Source: Clostridiales bacterium
GTDB lineage: Bacteria; Bacillota; Clostridia; Oscillospirales; Acutalibacteraceae
Reading direction: 5' to 3'
Assembly (NCBI GenBank): GCA_012840445.1
Contig: DULI01000011.1
Span: forward strand, 33,855-97,854
Length of the DNA stretch: 64,000 bases
This document shows positions 35,477 through 44,019 of this stretch, in pieces (position 1 is the first letter of the stretch; each line of letters begins with the position of its first letter). A program made the position numbers and the translations under genes. The notes under the pieces were generated by a model. That model worked only from the letters and a program-made list of their open reading frames with translations. It had not been told where the DNA came from and ran no database searches.

Positions 35477-37822
35477 GTGGTTTTGGATACGACTAATACG
35501 GTTAATCTGCCCAAAAATCTTATAGAACAGCTTGAGGGTTATGGCATTTCTGCTGATAGCATTTTTATATCAGCATTGGCTGATATGAACTTAGACTGCC
35601 AATATGAACCGTGCTACATAATTGTCTGCAAAGACAAACTTGTTATGGCTCTTGGCACAACTAAAAAACGCGAAACCCATATTTACGGAAAACACAGGGA
35701 TAGTTCAAAGCTGTTTCAGTCATACCAATGGGCGGTTAAAATTTTTGATTTGAATAAATATGACAGCCTTGATATCCAGCCGCTAATTTCCGGCGGGGTG
35801 CTTTTTGGCGTAAAAGACGAAAACCCCGTAAGTTTGGTGGCCTTTTCTGGAAGCCAGATGGGGGATTTCCGCCGCCTTGTTAACGTTTACAACAAACTCG
35901 CAAAAAATGAAGAATTGACTGACGAGGATCTAAAACCGGAAGATGACGATATATTCTGCCCCAAATGCGGCGCGATTTACCCGGACAGGGCTAGGAAAAT
36001 CTGTCCTAAATGTATGGATAGGCGTTCGGTTTTTTTTAGAATGCTTGCCTATTTCAAACCGTATACGGGCAAAATTGTAGTTATGATGTTGTGCTATCTT
36101 GGAGCGGCCGGTTTGAACCTTGTTTGGCCCTATCTGAACGGAACGGTGCTGTATGACAAGGTGTTTGGCAAGAACGAAGAATTTCTGCGATTTGTAGGTC
36201 TTCCGGCGGGAAAGTTTACCGTGCTACTTGCCGCAGTAGTTCTGAGTATGGTTATTACCAAATTTATAGGACAGGTCCTTGGTATTATTCAGGGCGTTAT
36301 GACTGCGAAAATTGTGCCTGATGTGGTGAAAACGATTAAATCGCAGGTATTTGACAGCATGGGCAGATTGTCCATTAATTTCTTTACTTCGCGCCAGACT
36401 GGAAGCCTGATGACCAGGGTTTTGGATGATGCCAACTTTATTACCGGCTTCTTTATTGATGGACTGCCCTACTTTTTTATTAACGTTCTTACCATTATAT
36501 CCACCTGTACAGTTTTAGTAATGATTAACTGGAAGCTGGCAATTGCAAGCCTGATACTTTTGCCGCTGCTTACATTTGTCAGCTACAAGTTACTGCCAAG
36601 GCTTTGGCATTATTACGGCAAGCGGCACCGCGCATCAAGAAGCCTGTACGGCCAGTTGAATGACAACCTGACGGGTGCGAGAGTAGTAAAGGCATTCGGA
36701 CAGGAAGACCGGGAAATAAAAAGATTTGAAAGGTATAATTCCCAGATGAGAGACGCCGAGCTTTCCTTAGTAGGGTTTGACAACCGCTTTTATGCGTTGT
36801 ACTCGGCTGTCCAAAACATTGCCTCGTTTATAGTCTGGGGCTTTGGTTCAATAATAGTCCTATATACCGGGGATCTCGAGGTCGGAATGCTTATTAGCTT
36901 TGCGGGCTATGTAACACAGCTTAACGGACCGCTTGATTTTATGTCGCATATTTTTAGATGGTGGGCAGAAAGCGCCAATTCCGCACAGCGCATTTTTGAA
37001 ATTATCGATTCCCACCCTGAAGTGGCCGAGAGGGATAATCCGGTGCATATGCCCGAAATAAAAGGCAAAATAAAGATAAATAATATGACCTTTGGGTATG
37101 AGCCAAACAAACCGGTATTAAAAAATATAGACCTGGAAATCAAGCCGGGAGAGCTGCTTGGCATCGTGGGAAGGTCCGGTGCGGGCAAGTCCACGCTTGT
37201 AAACCTTATATCAAGGCTTTATGACCCGGATGAAGGAGATATCTATATTGACGATGTAAATATTAAGGATATGTCCTTTAAGGATTTGAGAAGGTCCGTC
37301 GCCATGGTATCCCAGGAAACTTATATTTTCATGGGTACGGTAGCCGAGAACATAGCTTACAGCAATCCGGACGCAACGCCTGAACAAATTGTCGCGGCGG
37401 CAATTGCCGCCAGTGCCCACGACTTTATATGCAAAATGCCCGACGGGTATGATACGATTATCGGTTCTTCGGGTAGAGAGCTTTCTGGCGGCGAGCGCCA
37501 GCGCATTTCCATTGCTAGGGCAATACTTGCAAATCCCAAGATACTGATACTTGACGAGGCCACCGCGTCGGTTGATACCGAAACCGAAAGGGCTATCCAG
37601 CGCTCCCTCGACCGGCTGGTTAAGGGAAGAACCACAATTTCAATCGCCCACAGGCTATCTACCCTTGCGAACGCCGACCGGCTGGTAGTGCTGGACGAGG
37701 GCAGGATAACCGAATGCGGCACGCATGAGGAGCTGATAAAGCTTGAGGGAACCTACTATAAGCTGGTCCAGCTTCAGAAAGAGGCGCTGACTATCAGGGG
37801 AATAAGTGAAGAGGACATATAA
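35477..37822 (+). CDS. ABC exporter half-transporter with PH-like and zinc-ribbon extension
   Basis: About 781 residues (start GTG at 35477, or TTG at 35483, which suits the GGGGTGA site better). Residues 1-145 form a beta-rich domain resembling bacterial PH-like folds. Residues 161-179 form a zinc ribbon with two CPKC pairs. The six-segment exporter domain spans about 185-490 and the ATPase about 530-770: Walker A GRSGAGKST at 565-573, signature LSGGERQR at 669-676, Walker B ILDE near 691-694, switch His in IAHRLST. All catalytic motifs are intact. It is probably one half of a heterodimer with the protein at 38418. Confidence 0.9.
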   Translation: MVLDTTNTVNLPKNLIEQLEGYGISADSIFISALADMNLDCQYEPCYIIVCKDKLVMALGTTKKRETHIYGKHRDSSKLFQSYQWAVKIFDLNKYDSLDIQPLISGGVLFGVKDENPVSLVAFSGSQMGDFRRLVNVYNKLAKNEELTDEDLKPEDDDIFCPKCGAIYPDRARKICPKCMDRRSVFFRMLAYFKPYTGKIVVMMLCYLGAAGLNLVWPYLNGTVLYDKVFGKNEEFLRFVGLPAGKFTVLLAAVVLSMVITKFIGQVLGIIQGVMTAKIVPDVVKTIKSQVFDSMGRLSINFFTSRQTGSLMTRVLDDANFITGFFIDGLPYFFINVLTIISTCTVLVMINWKLAIASLILLPLLTFVSYKLLPRLWHYYGKRHRASRSLYGQLNDNLTGARVVKAFGQEDREIKRFERYNSQMRDAELSLVGFDNRFYALYSAVQNIASFIVWGFGSIIVLYTGDLEVGMLISFAGYVTQLNGPLDFMSHIFRWWAESANSAQRIFEIIDSHPEVAERDNPVHMPEIKGKIKINNMTFGYEPNKPVLKNIDLEIKPGELLGIVGRSGAGKSTLVNLISRLYDPDEGDIYIDDVNIKDMSFKDLRRSVAMVSQETYIFMGTVAENIAYSNPDATPEQIVAAAIAASAHDFICKMPDGYDTIIGSSGRELSGGERQRISIARAILANPKILILDEATASVDTETERAIQRSLDRLVKGRTTISIAHRLSTLANADRLVVLDEGRITECGTHEELIKLEGTYYKLVQLQKEALTIRGISEEDI

Positions 37823-37835
37823 GCGGAGGTAACTT

Positions 37836-38405
37836 ATGAGTACAATACATTGCCAATCCAAGCCAAAAGGGACAGAAGCAAAAACAGAGCAATCTGCCTA
37901 TACCGACGATATACTAAAAATCAAATATATAACCAAGGGCAATGCCAAATTTAAACGTACGCCAGGCGGATTTGTTTCGCTTGAGTTCGAGGGCAAGTTC
38001 TACAGCCGTGTAAGCGTTTACAGGGCATTTCCTTTTACTAATCCCGACAGCTTTATATCCATCCGTCAGCCTGACGAAAAGGCCGAAGAAATCGGAATTA
38101 TTCGTTCGTTGAACGAACTTGATAAGGAAACGGCTGAAATCATCCGTGAACAGCTAAATATTAGGTATTTTACGCCCGAAATTAAGAAAATTATTGACAT
38201 TAAAGACGAATACGGCTATGCCTACTTTGATGTGCTTACCGACAGGGGAGCATGCCGATTTACTATACGCATGAATACTTCGTCGGTTATAAGGCTTAGC
38301 GAGACCAGGATTCTGATTGTTGACATAGATGGTAACCGGTTTGAGATACCCGATATTACCAAATTGTCAGCGGCAGAGCTTAAGAAACTCGATTTGTTCA
38401 TATAA
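37836..38405 (+). CDS. DUF1854-family protein
   Basis: A 189-residue soluble protein. The segment VSVYRAFPFTNPDSFISIRQPDEKAEEIGIIRSL and the closing RILIVDIDGNRFEIPDITKL match my memory of DUF1854, a family seen next to ABC transporters and, in some proteobacteria, with cyanophycin genes. No cyanophycin synthetase or cyanophycinase is present here. It lies between two ABC exporter genes with gaps of 13 and 12 bases and has a GGAGG site. A regulatory or substrate-handling role for the exporter is inference. Confidence 0.8.
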   Translation: MSTIHCQSKPKGTEAKTEQSAYTDDILKIKYITKGNAKFKRTPGGFVSLEFEGKFYSRVSVYRAFPFTNPDSFISIRQPDEKAEEIGIIRSLNELDKETAEIIREQLNIRYFTPEIKKIIDIKDEYGYAYFDVLTDRGACRFTIRMNTSSVIRLSETRILIVDIDGNRFEIPDITKLSAAELKKLDLFI

Positions 38406-38417
38406 GGGGGTATTTGG

Positions 38418-40667
38418 TTGAATTTAAAATACGAGCTGCCCAAGAAGCTTCTTGAGTTTATGAAGCTTGAAGCAGACGAGGAAATACGTTACTGCGCCCC
38501 CTATGATCTTAGCACCGACGGGAATTATATAAAGGACAGCTATGTGGCGGTTACAAACAAGCGCATTGTGGTTTTTTTTAAGTCACAAATAATACATAAT
38601 ATCAGCCTTTTTGACTGCCAGGATATTTTGTGCGAAAAATTGGTAGACAATGGTGTTTTATCGGTTATAATTGGAGGCCAGCCTTATCTGCTCGCCCGCT
38701 TTTCAATGCGGCATGTGGCACGCTTTGCCTATATTGCAAGAGGTGCAAAACTATTGGCTTCAGGGCAAAACAAGATGGTAGTGAGCCTTGAGCAGGAAAG
38801 AATCTGTGAAAAATGCGGAAGGGCAATTCCGGGTACCCGCGAATGCCCCCACTGCGATGGAAGAAGGGCTACATTAAAAAAATTCTGGCAGCTTTGCAGC
38901 CCGTATAAATTTAATCTGCTGTTTATTTCGGTTTTAATGGTCGCAACCTCGGCTTTTAACCTTGTGATACCGTATGTGCTGAAGGAGTTTATAGACAGGG
39001 TGCTGTACCCGCGCGCGGGCGGGTTTTATGAGGTTCTGATTTTTATTTCCGTAATCCTTTCGCTCACTATTTTGCTTATCACGTTTAATATAGCCAAAAA
39101 CTGGTGGTGCGCCTCGTTAGGTGCTAAAATCAGCATGGATTTAAGGGCTAAGCTTTACCACAAAATACAACAGTTGTCATTAAGCTTTATTAACAGCCGC
39201 AAACCGGGTGACCTTATGAACCGCGTTGTTGGCGATACCAGCAATATACGGCGGTTTATTGAACAGGCCATGGGCAGCATGCTGACCATTTTAATTACCA
39301 TGATAGGCGCCCTGGCGTTAATGTTAAGGTCCAATGCGATATTAACCCTGATTTCCGTTGTCTTCCTTCCTGTTGTAATTGTGCTTTCGCGAATGTGGCG
39401 GAAGCACATAAGAAGATTGTTCAGAAACCAGCGCTTCCACAGCGACAGGGTTAACAGCTTGTTGCAGGATGTAATATCCGGAATGAGGGTTGTAAAGTTA
39501 TATGGCAGGGAAGAGGACGAAATCGAAAAATTCGACCATTTAAATGAGCGGTTTGCTTCGATACAAAAGCGTAACGAAGTGTTCTGGGCAAAATTCTATC
39601 CTATTTTGACTTTTATTATGGGCCTTGGGCTTTATTTTGTCACATATTTTGGCGGGCTTGATGTATTAAAGGGCAATATGACCCCCGGAGGGCTTACGCA
39701 GTTTGTATCCTATGCAGGAATGCTGTACGGGCCTTTGGGCTGGATGACTCACCTGCCACGCATGATAATGCAGTTGGTAACCGGGCTGGAGCGTATATAT
39801 GATGTGCTTGACGAAGAGCCTGAAATAGCCGACCTTCCAGACGCCATTGACCATGAGATTAAAGGCGATATTACCTTTAAGAATGTAAGTTTCGGGTATA
39901 AGGCCTACGAGCCGGTGCTTGAAAATATTAATCTTGAGGTCAAAAAGGGGGAAATGATTGGCCTGGTTGGTCCTTCTGGCGCTGGGAAATCCACAATGAT
40001 AAACCTGATCATGCGGCTTTATGATGTTGATGAAGGCCAATTGCTTATCGACGGGATAGACATAAGAAATATAAAAACAAGCTCGCTGCATTCCCAAATA
40101 GGGGTAGTATTACAGGAAACCTTTTTATTTTCGGGTACGATACTTAACAACCTGCGCTTTGCGAAGCCTGACGCAACACTTGAGGAAATAATTATGGCGG
40201 CCAAAATGGCAAATGCGCATGATTTTATCTGCAAACTACCCGACGGTTACAACACCTATATTGGAGAGAAGGGAAACAGGCTTTCGGGCGGAGAGAGGCA
40301 ACGACTTGCAATTGCAAGGGCAATCCTTGTAAACCCCAGGCTTCTGATTTTAGACGAAGCCACTTCAAGCCTTGACACCGAAAGCGAGTATTTGATTCAG
40401 GAGGCATTAAAGCGGCTGACTAAAGGCAGAACCACCTTTGCGATTGCCCACCGGTTATCAACCCTTAGAAATGCCAACCGGCTGATAGTTATCGACAACC
40501 ATACCATAATTGAATCGGGTACCCATGACGAGCTTATGAGGCAAAAAGGTCTTTACTATAAGCTGGTAAATGCCCAGCTTCAGATGGCCGCACTGCAGGA
40601 GGCAAATGCTGGCCATACCCACGGGCGACGCGGTGGGCCGGGAGGACCGCCTCCACCGCCTAGATGA
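38418..40667 (+). CDS. ABC exporter half-transporter with PH-like and zinc-ribbon extension
   Basis: A 749-residue protein starting with TTG at 38418 after AAGGGGG. Residues about 15-112 form a PH-like domain (YVAVTNKRIVVFFKSQII). A zinc ribbon has CEKC at 130-133 and CPHC at 143-146. The exporter membrane domain covers about 155-450 and the ATPase about 485-735, with Walker A GPSGAGKST at 518-526, LSGGERQR at 622-629 and LLILDE at 642-647. The C-terminus is an unusual His/Gly/Pro tail ending GGPGGPPPPPR. The matching N-terminal layout with the 35477 protein supports a heterodimer. The cargo is unknown; drugs, lipids or peptides are all possible. Confidence 0.9.
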   Translation: MNLKYELPKKLLEFMKLEADEEIRYCAPYDLSTDGNYIKDSYVAVTNKRIVVFFKSQIIHNISLFDCQDILCEKLVDNGVLSVIIGGQPYLLARFSMRHVARFAYIARGAKLLASGQNKMVVSLEQERICEKCGRAIPGTRECPHCDGRRATLKKFWQLCSPYKFNLLFISVLMVATSAFNLVIPYVLKEFIDRVLYPRAGGFYEVLIFISVILSLTILLITFNIAKNWWCASLGAKISMDLRAKLYHKIQQLSLSFINSRKPGDLMNRVVGDTSNIRRFIEQAMGSMLTILITMIGALALMLRSNAILTLISVVFLPVVIVLSRMWRKHIRRLFRNQRFHSDRVNSLLQDVISGMRVVKLYGREEDEIEKFDHLNERFASIQKRNEVFWAKFYPILTFIMGLGLYFVTYFGGLDVLKGNMTPGGLTQFVSYAGMLYGPLGWMTHLPRMIMQLVTGLERIYDVLDEEPEIADLPDAIDHEIKGDITFKNVSFGYKAYEPVLENINLEVKKGEMIGLVGPSGAGKSTMINLIMRLYDVDEGQLLIDGIDIRNIKTSSLHSQIGVVLQETFLFSGTILNNLRFAKPDATLEEIIMAAKMANAHDFICKLPDGYNTYIGEKGNRLSGGERQRLAIARAILVNPRLLILDEATSSLDTESEYLIQEALKRLTKGRTTFAIAHRLSTLRNANRLIVIDNHTIIESGTHDELMRQKGLYYKLVNAQLQMAALQEANAGHTHGRRGGPGGPPPPPR

Positions 40668-40717
40668 ATATTAAGCTATTGTTTGAAGTGACTTGTTAGT
40701 TTTACTTGAGGGTTGAG

Positions 40718-41374
40718 ATGGAACTAAAGGAGTTTTTCCCGATTTGGGGCAAAATTTCACAAAAGGACCGAGAAATCCTGGCTGGCTCGGCTGTATCAAG
40801 GTCAAGCAGACAGGGTATGATTTTGCACAACGAAAACAGTGACTGCGACGGGTTATATGCTGTAAAATCCGGACAACTAAGAGTCTTTATTTCGAGGGAA
40901 GGAAGGGAAATCACCCTTTTTCGGTTGCTTGAAAGGGATATTTGCCTTCTGTCTGCAAGCTGTATATTATCCGATATACAGTTTGATGTGCTGATACAGG
41001 CCGAAAAGGATACAGAGTATTACACCATACCCTCGAAGATATACAAACAACTGATGAACACTTCTGTGGAGATTTCCAACTTTACCAATCAGATTATGTC
41101 TGCAAGGCTTACAGAAGTGTTGTGGTTAATTGAACAAATTGTCTTTAAACGCCTGGACAGCCGACTTGCAGAATTCCTGATAGATGAGTGTCATTTTGAA
41201 GGCTCCGACAAATTGAAGTTAACGCACGAGCAGATTGCCGCGCATCTTGGAACCGCAAGAGAGGTAATAAGCAGGATGCTTAAATATTTTGAGTCGGAGG
41301 GGACCGTTAAGTTGTCCAGAGGTGTTATTACACTCACAGATATGGAAAAACTTAAAAGCATTTCGCAAATGTGA
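40718..41374 (+). CDS. Crp/Fnr-family transcription regulator
   Basis: A protein of 218 residues from the ATG at 40718, with GAGGG 5 bases upstream; a TTG 12 bases earlier is the alternative. The N-terminal cyclic-nucleotide-type sensor barrel (about 15-120) is followed by a long dimer helix and a C-terminal Crp-type winged helix (about 165-205, LTHEQIAAHLGTAREVISRMLKYFE). It has no N-terminal four-cysteine cluster like Fnr, so it is not a direct oxygen-sensing Fnr. The neighbouring iron-sulfur and YgbA-like genes suggest redox or nitric-oxide control, as for HcpR-type members, which is inference. Confidence 0.88.
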   Translation: MELKEFFPIWGKISQKDREILAGSAVSRSSRQGMILHNENSDCDGLYAVKSGQLRVFISREGREITLFRLLERDICLLSASCILSDIQFDVLIQAEKDTEYYTIPSKIYKQLMNTSVEISNFTNQIMSARLTEVLWLIEQIVFKRLDSRLAEFLIDECHFEGSDKLKLTHEQIAAHLGTAREVISRMLKYFESEGTVKLSRGVITLTDMEKLKSISQM

Positions 41375-41376
41375 CC

Positions 41377-41407
41377 AAACGCCGTTGGGTTTACCAACGG
41401 CGTTTTT
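41377..41407 (+). terminator. Terminator of the Crp/Fnr gene
   Basis: AAACGCCGTTGG (41377-41388) and CCAACGGCGTTT (41394-41405), perfect 12-base-pair stem, followed by TT. Confidence 0.85.
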
Positions 41408-41408
41408 A

Positions 41409-41423
41409 TGTGACAAAGTTACA
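41409..41423 (+). promoter_or_regulatory. Palindromic activator-type site upstream of the ferredoxin gene
   Basis: TGTGAC-AAA-GTTACA, a palindrome with one mismatch. A TATAAT -10 lies at 41445-41450, which puts the palindrome centre at about -41 from the expected start. That is the class II position for Crp/Fnr activators. The -35 region itself is poor, as expected for an activated promoter. Confidence 0.6.
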
Positions 41424-41478
41424 GAACTTTAAACTTTGCCTGTATATAATCTATTAGAACATCAGAGTAGGTGGTTAT

Positions 41479-41688
41479 ATGGCAGTTGTAAAGGCAAGAA
41501 GAAAGGCAATAGTTGACAAAAACGCCTGTGTGGCGTGCGGGTGTTGCGTTAAAGTTTGCCCCCGCGGAGCGATTTCGGTGTTTAAAGGCGTGTATGCCGC
41601 GGTTGACATAGGCAAATGCATAGGTTGCGGGAAATGCAAAACGGCCTGCCCTGCCTCTGTAATCGGGATTGGGGAGGTACAGGCATGA
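41479..41688 (+). CDS. 2[4Fe-4S] ferredoxin
   Basis: A 69-residue protein with two cluster-binding motifs, CVACGCCVKVCP and CIGCGKCKTACP, giving eight cysteines in the classic CxxCxxCxxxCP pattern. It carries electrons between redox enzymes. Its stop overlaps the next start (ATGA), so it is translationally coupled to the NapH-like membrane protein, and the two probably form one electron-transfer unit. Confidence 0.93.
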   Translation: MAVVKARRKAIVDKNACVACGCCVKVCPRGAISVFKGVYAAVDIGKCIGCGKCKTACPASVIGIGEVQA

Positions 41689-42263
41689 AAAGACACTGGT
41701 ACGACTATTTGTGGATTGCTTCGGCACTGTATTTGATTCTTGGGTTTTTCAATATAATGTTTGCGTGGCTTGGAATGCTCTGCTTTATGATTCCGTTGTT
41801 GATTGCTGTATTTGGCAAAAGCAAGGCTTATTGCAACCGCTATTGCGGGAGAGGGCAATTGTTCCAGCTATTGGGCGGAAAATTGAAGCTTTCAAGAAAC
41901 AGTGAAATTCCCAGATTTATAAAAAGCAAGACTTTCCGCTACGGCTTTCTGATTTTTTTCCTTGCCATGTTTATTTCAATGCTTTTTAATACCTATCTTG
42001 TGTTCGCGGGCAGGGAACTAAGCCATAAAGTGACGCTTTTGTGGACATTTAAACTGCCCTGGCATTGGGCTTGCCACGGTACGGTATTTGCGCCATGGGT
42101 TGTGCAGTTTGCCTACGGCTTTTACAGCATTATGTTGACCTCTACGTTGCTTGGAGTTGTTACTATGCTGCTTTTTAAACCACGCTCCTGGTGCGTATAC
42201 TGCCCTATGGGAACCATGACCCAGCTAATATGTAAGGCAAGAAACAGGAAAGAATTAAATTAA
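41685..42263 (+). CDS. NapH/NosR-like membrane iron-sulfur protein
   Basis: A 192-residue protein with four or so membrane segments (about 8-42, 83-103, 128-160) and two cysteine motifs, CNRYCGRG near 48-55 and CVYCPMG near 172-178, typical of the NapH/NosR polyferredoxin-like membrane domain but shortened. The ferredoxin part normally fused to such proteins is supplied by the separate gene just upstream. It likely passes electrons between the quinone or membrane side and a cytoplasmic acceptor. The acceptor is unknown. Confidence 0.8.
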   Translation: MKRHWYDYLWIASALYLILGFFNIMFAWLGMLCFMIPLLIAVFGKSKAYCNRYCGRGQLFQLLGGKLKLSRNSEIPRFIKSKTFRYGFLIFFLAMFISMLFNTYLVFAGRELSHKVTLLWTFKLPWHWACHGTVFAPWVVQFAYGFYSIMLTSTLLGVVTMLLFKPRSWCVYCPMGTMTQLICKARNRKELN

Positions 42264-42292
42264 AGGTACTGCCATTATTAGCAGTACCTTTT
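42262..42292 (+). terminator. Terminator of the ferredoxin-NapH unit
   Basis: AAAGGTACTGC and GCAGTACCTTT, perfect 11-base-pair stem with an eight-base loop. The T tail is short. Confidence 0.7.
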
Positions 42293-42373
42293 AAGGTTAA
42301 CTGGCAAAATATAAATAACTAAATTGATATAAATTATGCTATAATAATTCAAAAACCTTATTGGAGTACATTT

Positions 42374-42706
42374 ATGGATAAAACTAATAAGTTAAGGGAA
42401 AGAGAGAAAAAAGTAATCACCCTCATGATTTCGGTTTACTGCAGAAAGAAACATAAGACCAAAAGTCAGCTTTGCGGCGAATGCAGCGAGCTGCTTGATT
42501 ATTCATACCAGCGCATAGACAAATGCCCGTTTATCGAGACCAAGACCTTTTGCAGCCAGTGTGAGGTAAAATGCTACAGGCCCGAAAAAAGCGAGAAAAT
42601 CAGGCAGGTGATGAGGTTTTCGGGCCCAAGGATGTTATATCACCACCCCGTTTTGGCCGTGCGGCATTTGTATTACACATTAAAAGGAAAAAATAAAAAT
42701 AATTAA
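42374..42706 (+). CDS. YgbA-like protein (nitrous oxide-stimulated promoter family)
   Basis: A 110-residue protein with seven conserved cysteines: CRKKH, CGECSELLDYS, CPF, CSQCEVKCY. It also has the closing FSGPRMLYHHPVLAVRHLYYTLKG. This is the pattern of the YgbA family, whose E. coli member is induced by nitric oxide and helps recovery from nitrosative stress. A TATAAT -10 lies at 42340-42345. It follows the Crp/Fnr and iron-sulfur genes, which supports a nitrosative or redox stress role for the block. Confidence 0.85.
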   Translation: MDKTNKLREREKKVITLMISVYCRKKHKTKSQLCGECSELLDYSYQRIDKCPFIETKTFCSQCEVKCYRPEKSEKIRQVMRFSGPRMLYHHPVLAVRHLYYTLKGKNKNN

Positions 42707-43915
42707 TTACATATTCTCAACTTTACCATGCATTTTGCGATATTCCGACGGCGAACAGCCGTAATGGGCCTTAAATACACGCAAAAATGTCTCGTTAGAG
42801 CTGAAACCTACATCAAACCCGATTTTGGAAACAGGGTCATCGGTAGTAAGCAACAGCGATGCGGCGTGGAAAACGCGGATTTCCCGCAAAATTTCGGTAA
42901 AACTCTGCCCCGTTTGGGATTTTAGTATATCCGACAGGTAGTTTTCATTATAATGGAACTGTTTGGCGATATCCGCAATGGTAATATCATTTTTAAAGTT
43001 ACGGTGTATATAAAAAATTATCTTTGCGTCGATGTAGCTTGGAAAGACCAAATCGTATTCGCCCGCATATTTTTTGCGGTAGTTTATGGGCGACATCCCT
43101 TTTATATTTCTGAATGTCCGATAGAAGGTTTCCTCCGATTTGTACCCTACCTGCGCCGAAATCACAGATATCGGCGTTTTGTGGTAAATCAGCATGGCGC
43201 AGGCATTGCGAATGCGGATGTCGGTAAGCAGTTGTGCAAAGTCAAGGCCGGTGGCGCTTTTTAGCCGCCGGTTTAGTTCTTCCGGCTTGTAGTTATATTT
43301 TTCTGCAGTGTCTTTTAAAGTTATGTCTTTATGAAAATTCTGCTGTATATATTCAACCGCATCCCAAATATTTGCGGGGAACAACTGCTTGCCGTCATTA
43401 TTCTGGCTTCTAGCCCTGTCAAAACGGACAAGCAATTCGGTAATTTTTGCGAAAAACATCATTTCTTTAAAGGCAAAATCAGACGAAAACTCTTGCTCAA
43501 GAAATAAGAAAATTTCGGACATTTCTTTCTGCTGGTCCTGGTCGAAGAAAACAAACGGCGGCTTTTTTAGGTCGAATGCGATATCCCTTAACTGGTAAAA
43601 GGGGCTGTTGCCCTCTAAAAACAACTCCATGTTAAAACAAACCTTGATAAAAGTTAGAGGGTCGTCACTGTCCGGCCGCAAATCGTGGCAGCTCCAGGGA
43701 AAAAGCACACTTAAGTTGCCCGGACGCAGCTCGTGGACAATTCCGTTAATTGTCTCATACCCGTGCCCGGACAACAGGTATTCCACCTCCACAAAATCAT
43801 GCCTGTGAAGGTCAATGTATATATCTATTCTATCCCTGCTAACATAAAAGGGAAAACTCATACCAAGACAATTATTTGATTTAAGATGCATAGGGGAATC
43901 CTTCATACCCATCAT
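42707..43915 (-). CDS. AraC-family regulator with two DNA-binding domains
   Basis: A 402-residue protein, longer than the usual 280-300. Residues about 20-100 are a cupin sensor (IDLHRHDFVEVEYLLSGHGYE). Residues 184-283 are one complete AraC DNA-binding domain, ending FYRTFRNIKGMSPINYRKKY. Residues 294-395 are a second complete one, ending FLRVFKAHYGCSPSEYRKMH. Each has both helix-turn-helix motifs. The first domain has a weaker first helix-turn-helix. It is the next gene after the GH3 enzyme on the same strand and is its likely regulator, by position only. Confidence 0.88.
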   Translation of the reverse strand: MMGMKDSPMHLKSNNCLGMSFPFYVSRDRIDIYIDLHRHDFVEVEYLLSGHGYETINGIVHELRPGNLSVLFPWSCHDLRPDSDDPLTFIKVCFNMELFLEGNSPFYQLRDIAFDLKKPPFVFFDQDQQKEMSEIFLFLEQEFSSDFAFKEMMFFAKITELLVRFDRARSQNNDGKQLFPANIWDAVEYIQQNFHKDITLKDTAEKYNYKPEELNRRLKSATGLDFAQLLTDIRIRNACAMLIYHKTPISVISAQVGYKSEETFYRTFRNIKGMSPINYRKKYAGEYDLVFPSYIDAKIIFYIHRNFKNDITIADIAKQFHYNENYLSDILKSQTGQSFTEILREIRVFHAASLLLTTDDPVSKIGFDVGFSSNETFLRVFKAHYGCSPSEYRKMHGKVENM

Positions 43916-43980
43916 CCTGCTGCCGCTTTTTATTAATTATCTCATTATTAAAAAATACTGTCAAGAAGGCTTTGGGACGC

Positions 43981-44016
43981 AAAAATTCCGCCCCTTTTCG
44001 GGGCGGAATTTTTTTG
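43981..44016. terminator. Terminator of the GH3 gene
   Basis: AAAAATTCCGCCCC and GGGGCGGAATTTTT form a perfect stem with a five-base loop and T runs on both strands. It separates the GH3 and AraC transcripts. Confidence 0.88.
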
Positions 44017-44019
44017 TGT

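Noticed and set aside
40695..40710. Possible autoregulatory site AGTGACTTGTTAGTT before the Crp/Fnr gene
   Set aside because: It resembles the TGTGAC-N3-GTTACA palindrome but the half-sites are one base too close and the second half is poor.
42324..42337. Fnr-box-like TTGAT-ATAA-ATTAT before the ygbA-like gene
   Set aside because: Only one half-site is good, and its centre would lie about 21 bases before the expected start, which is not an activator position.
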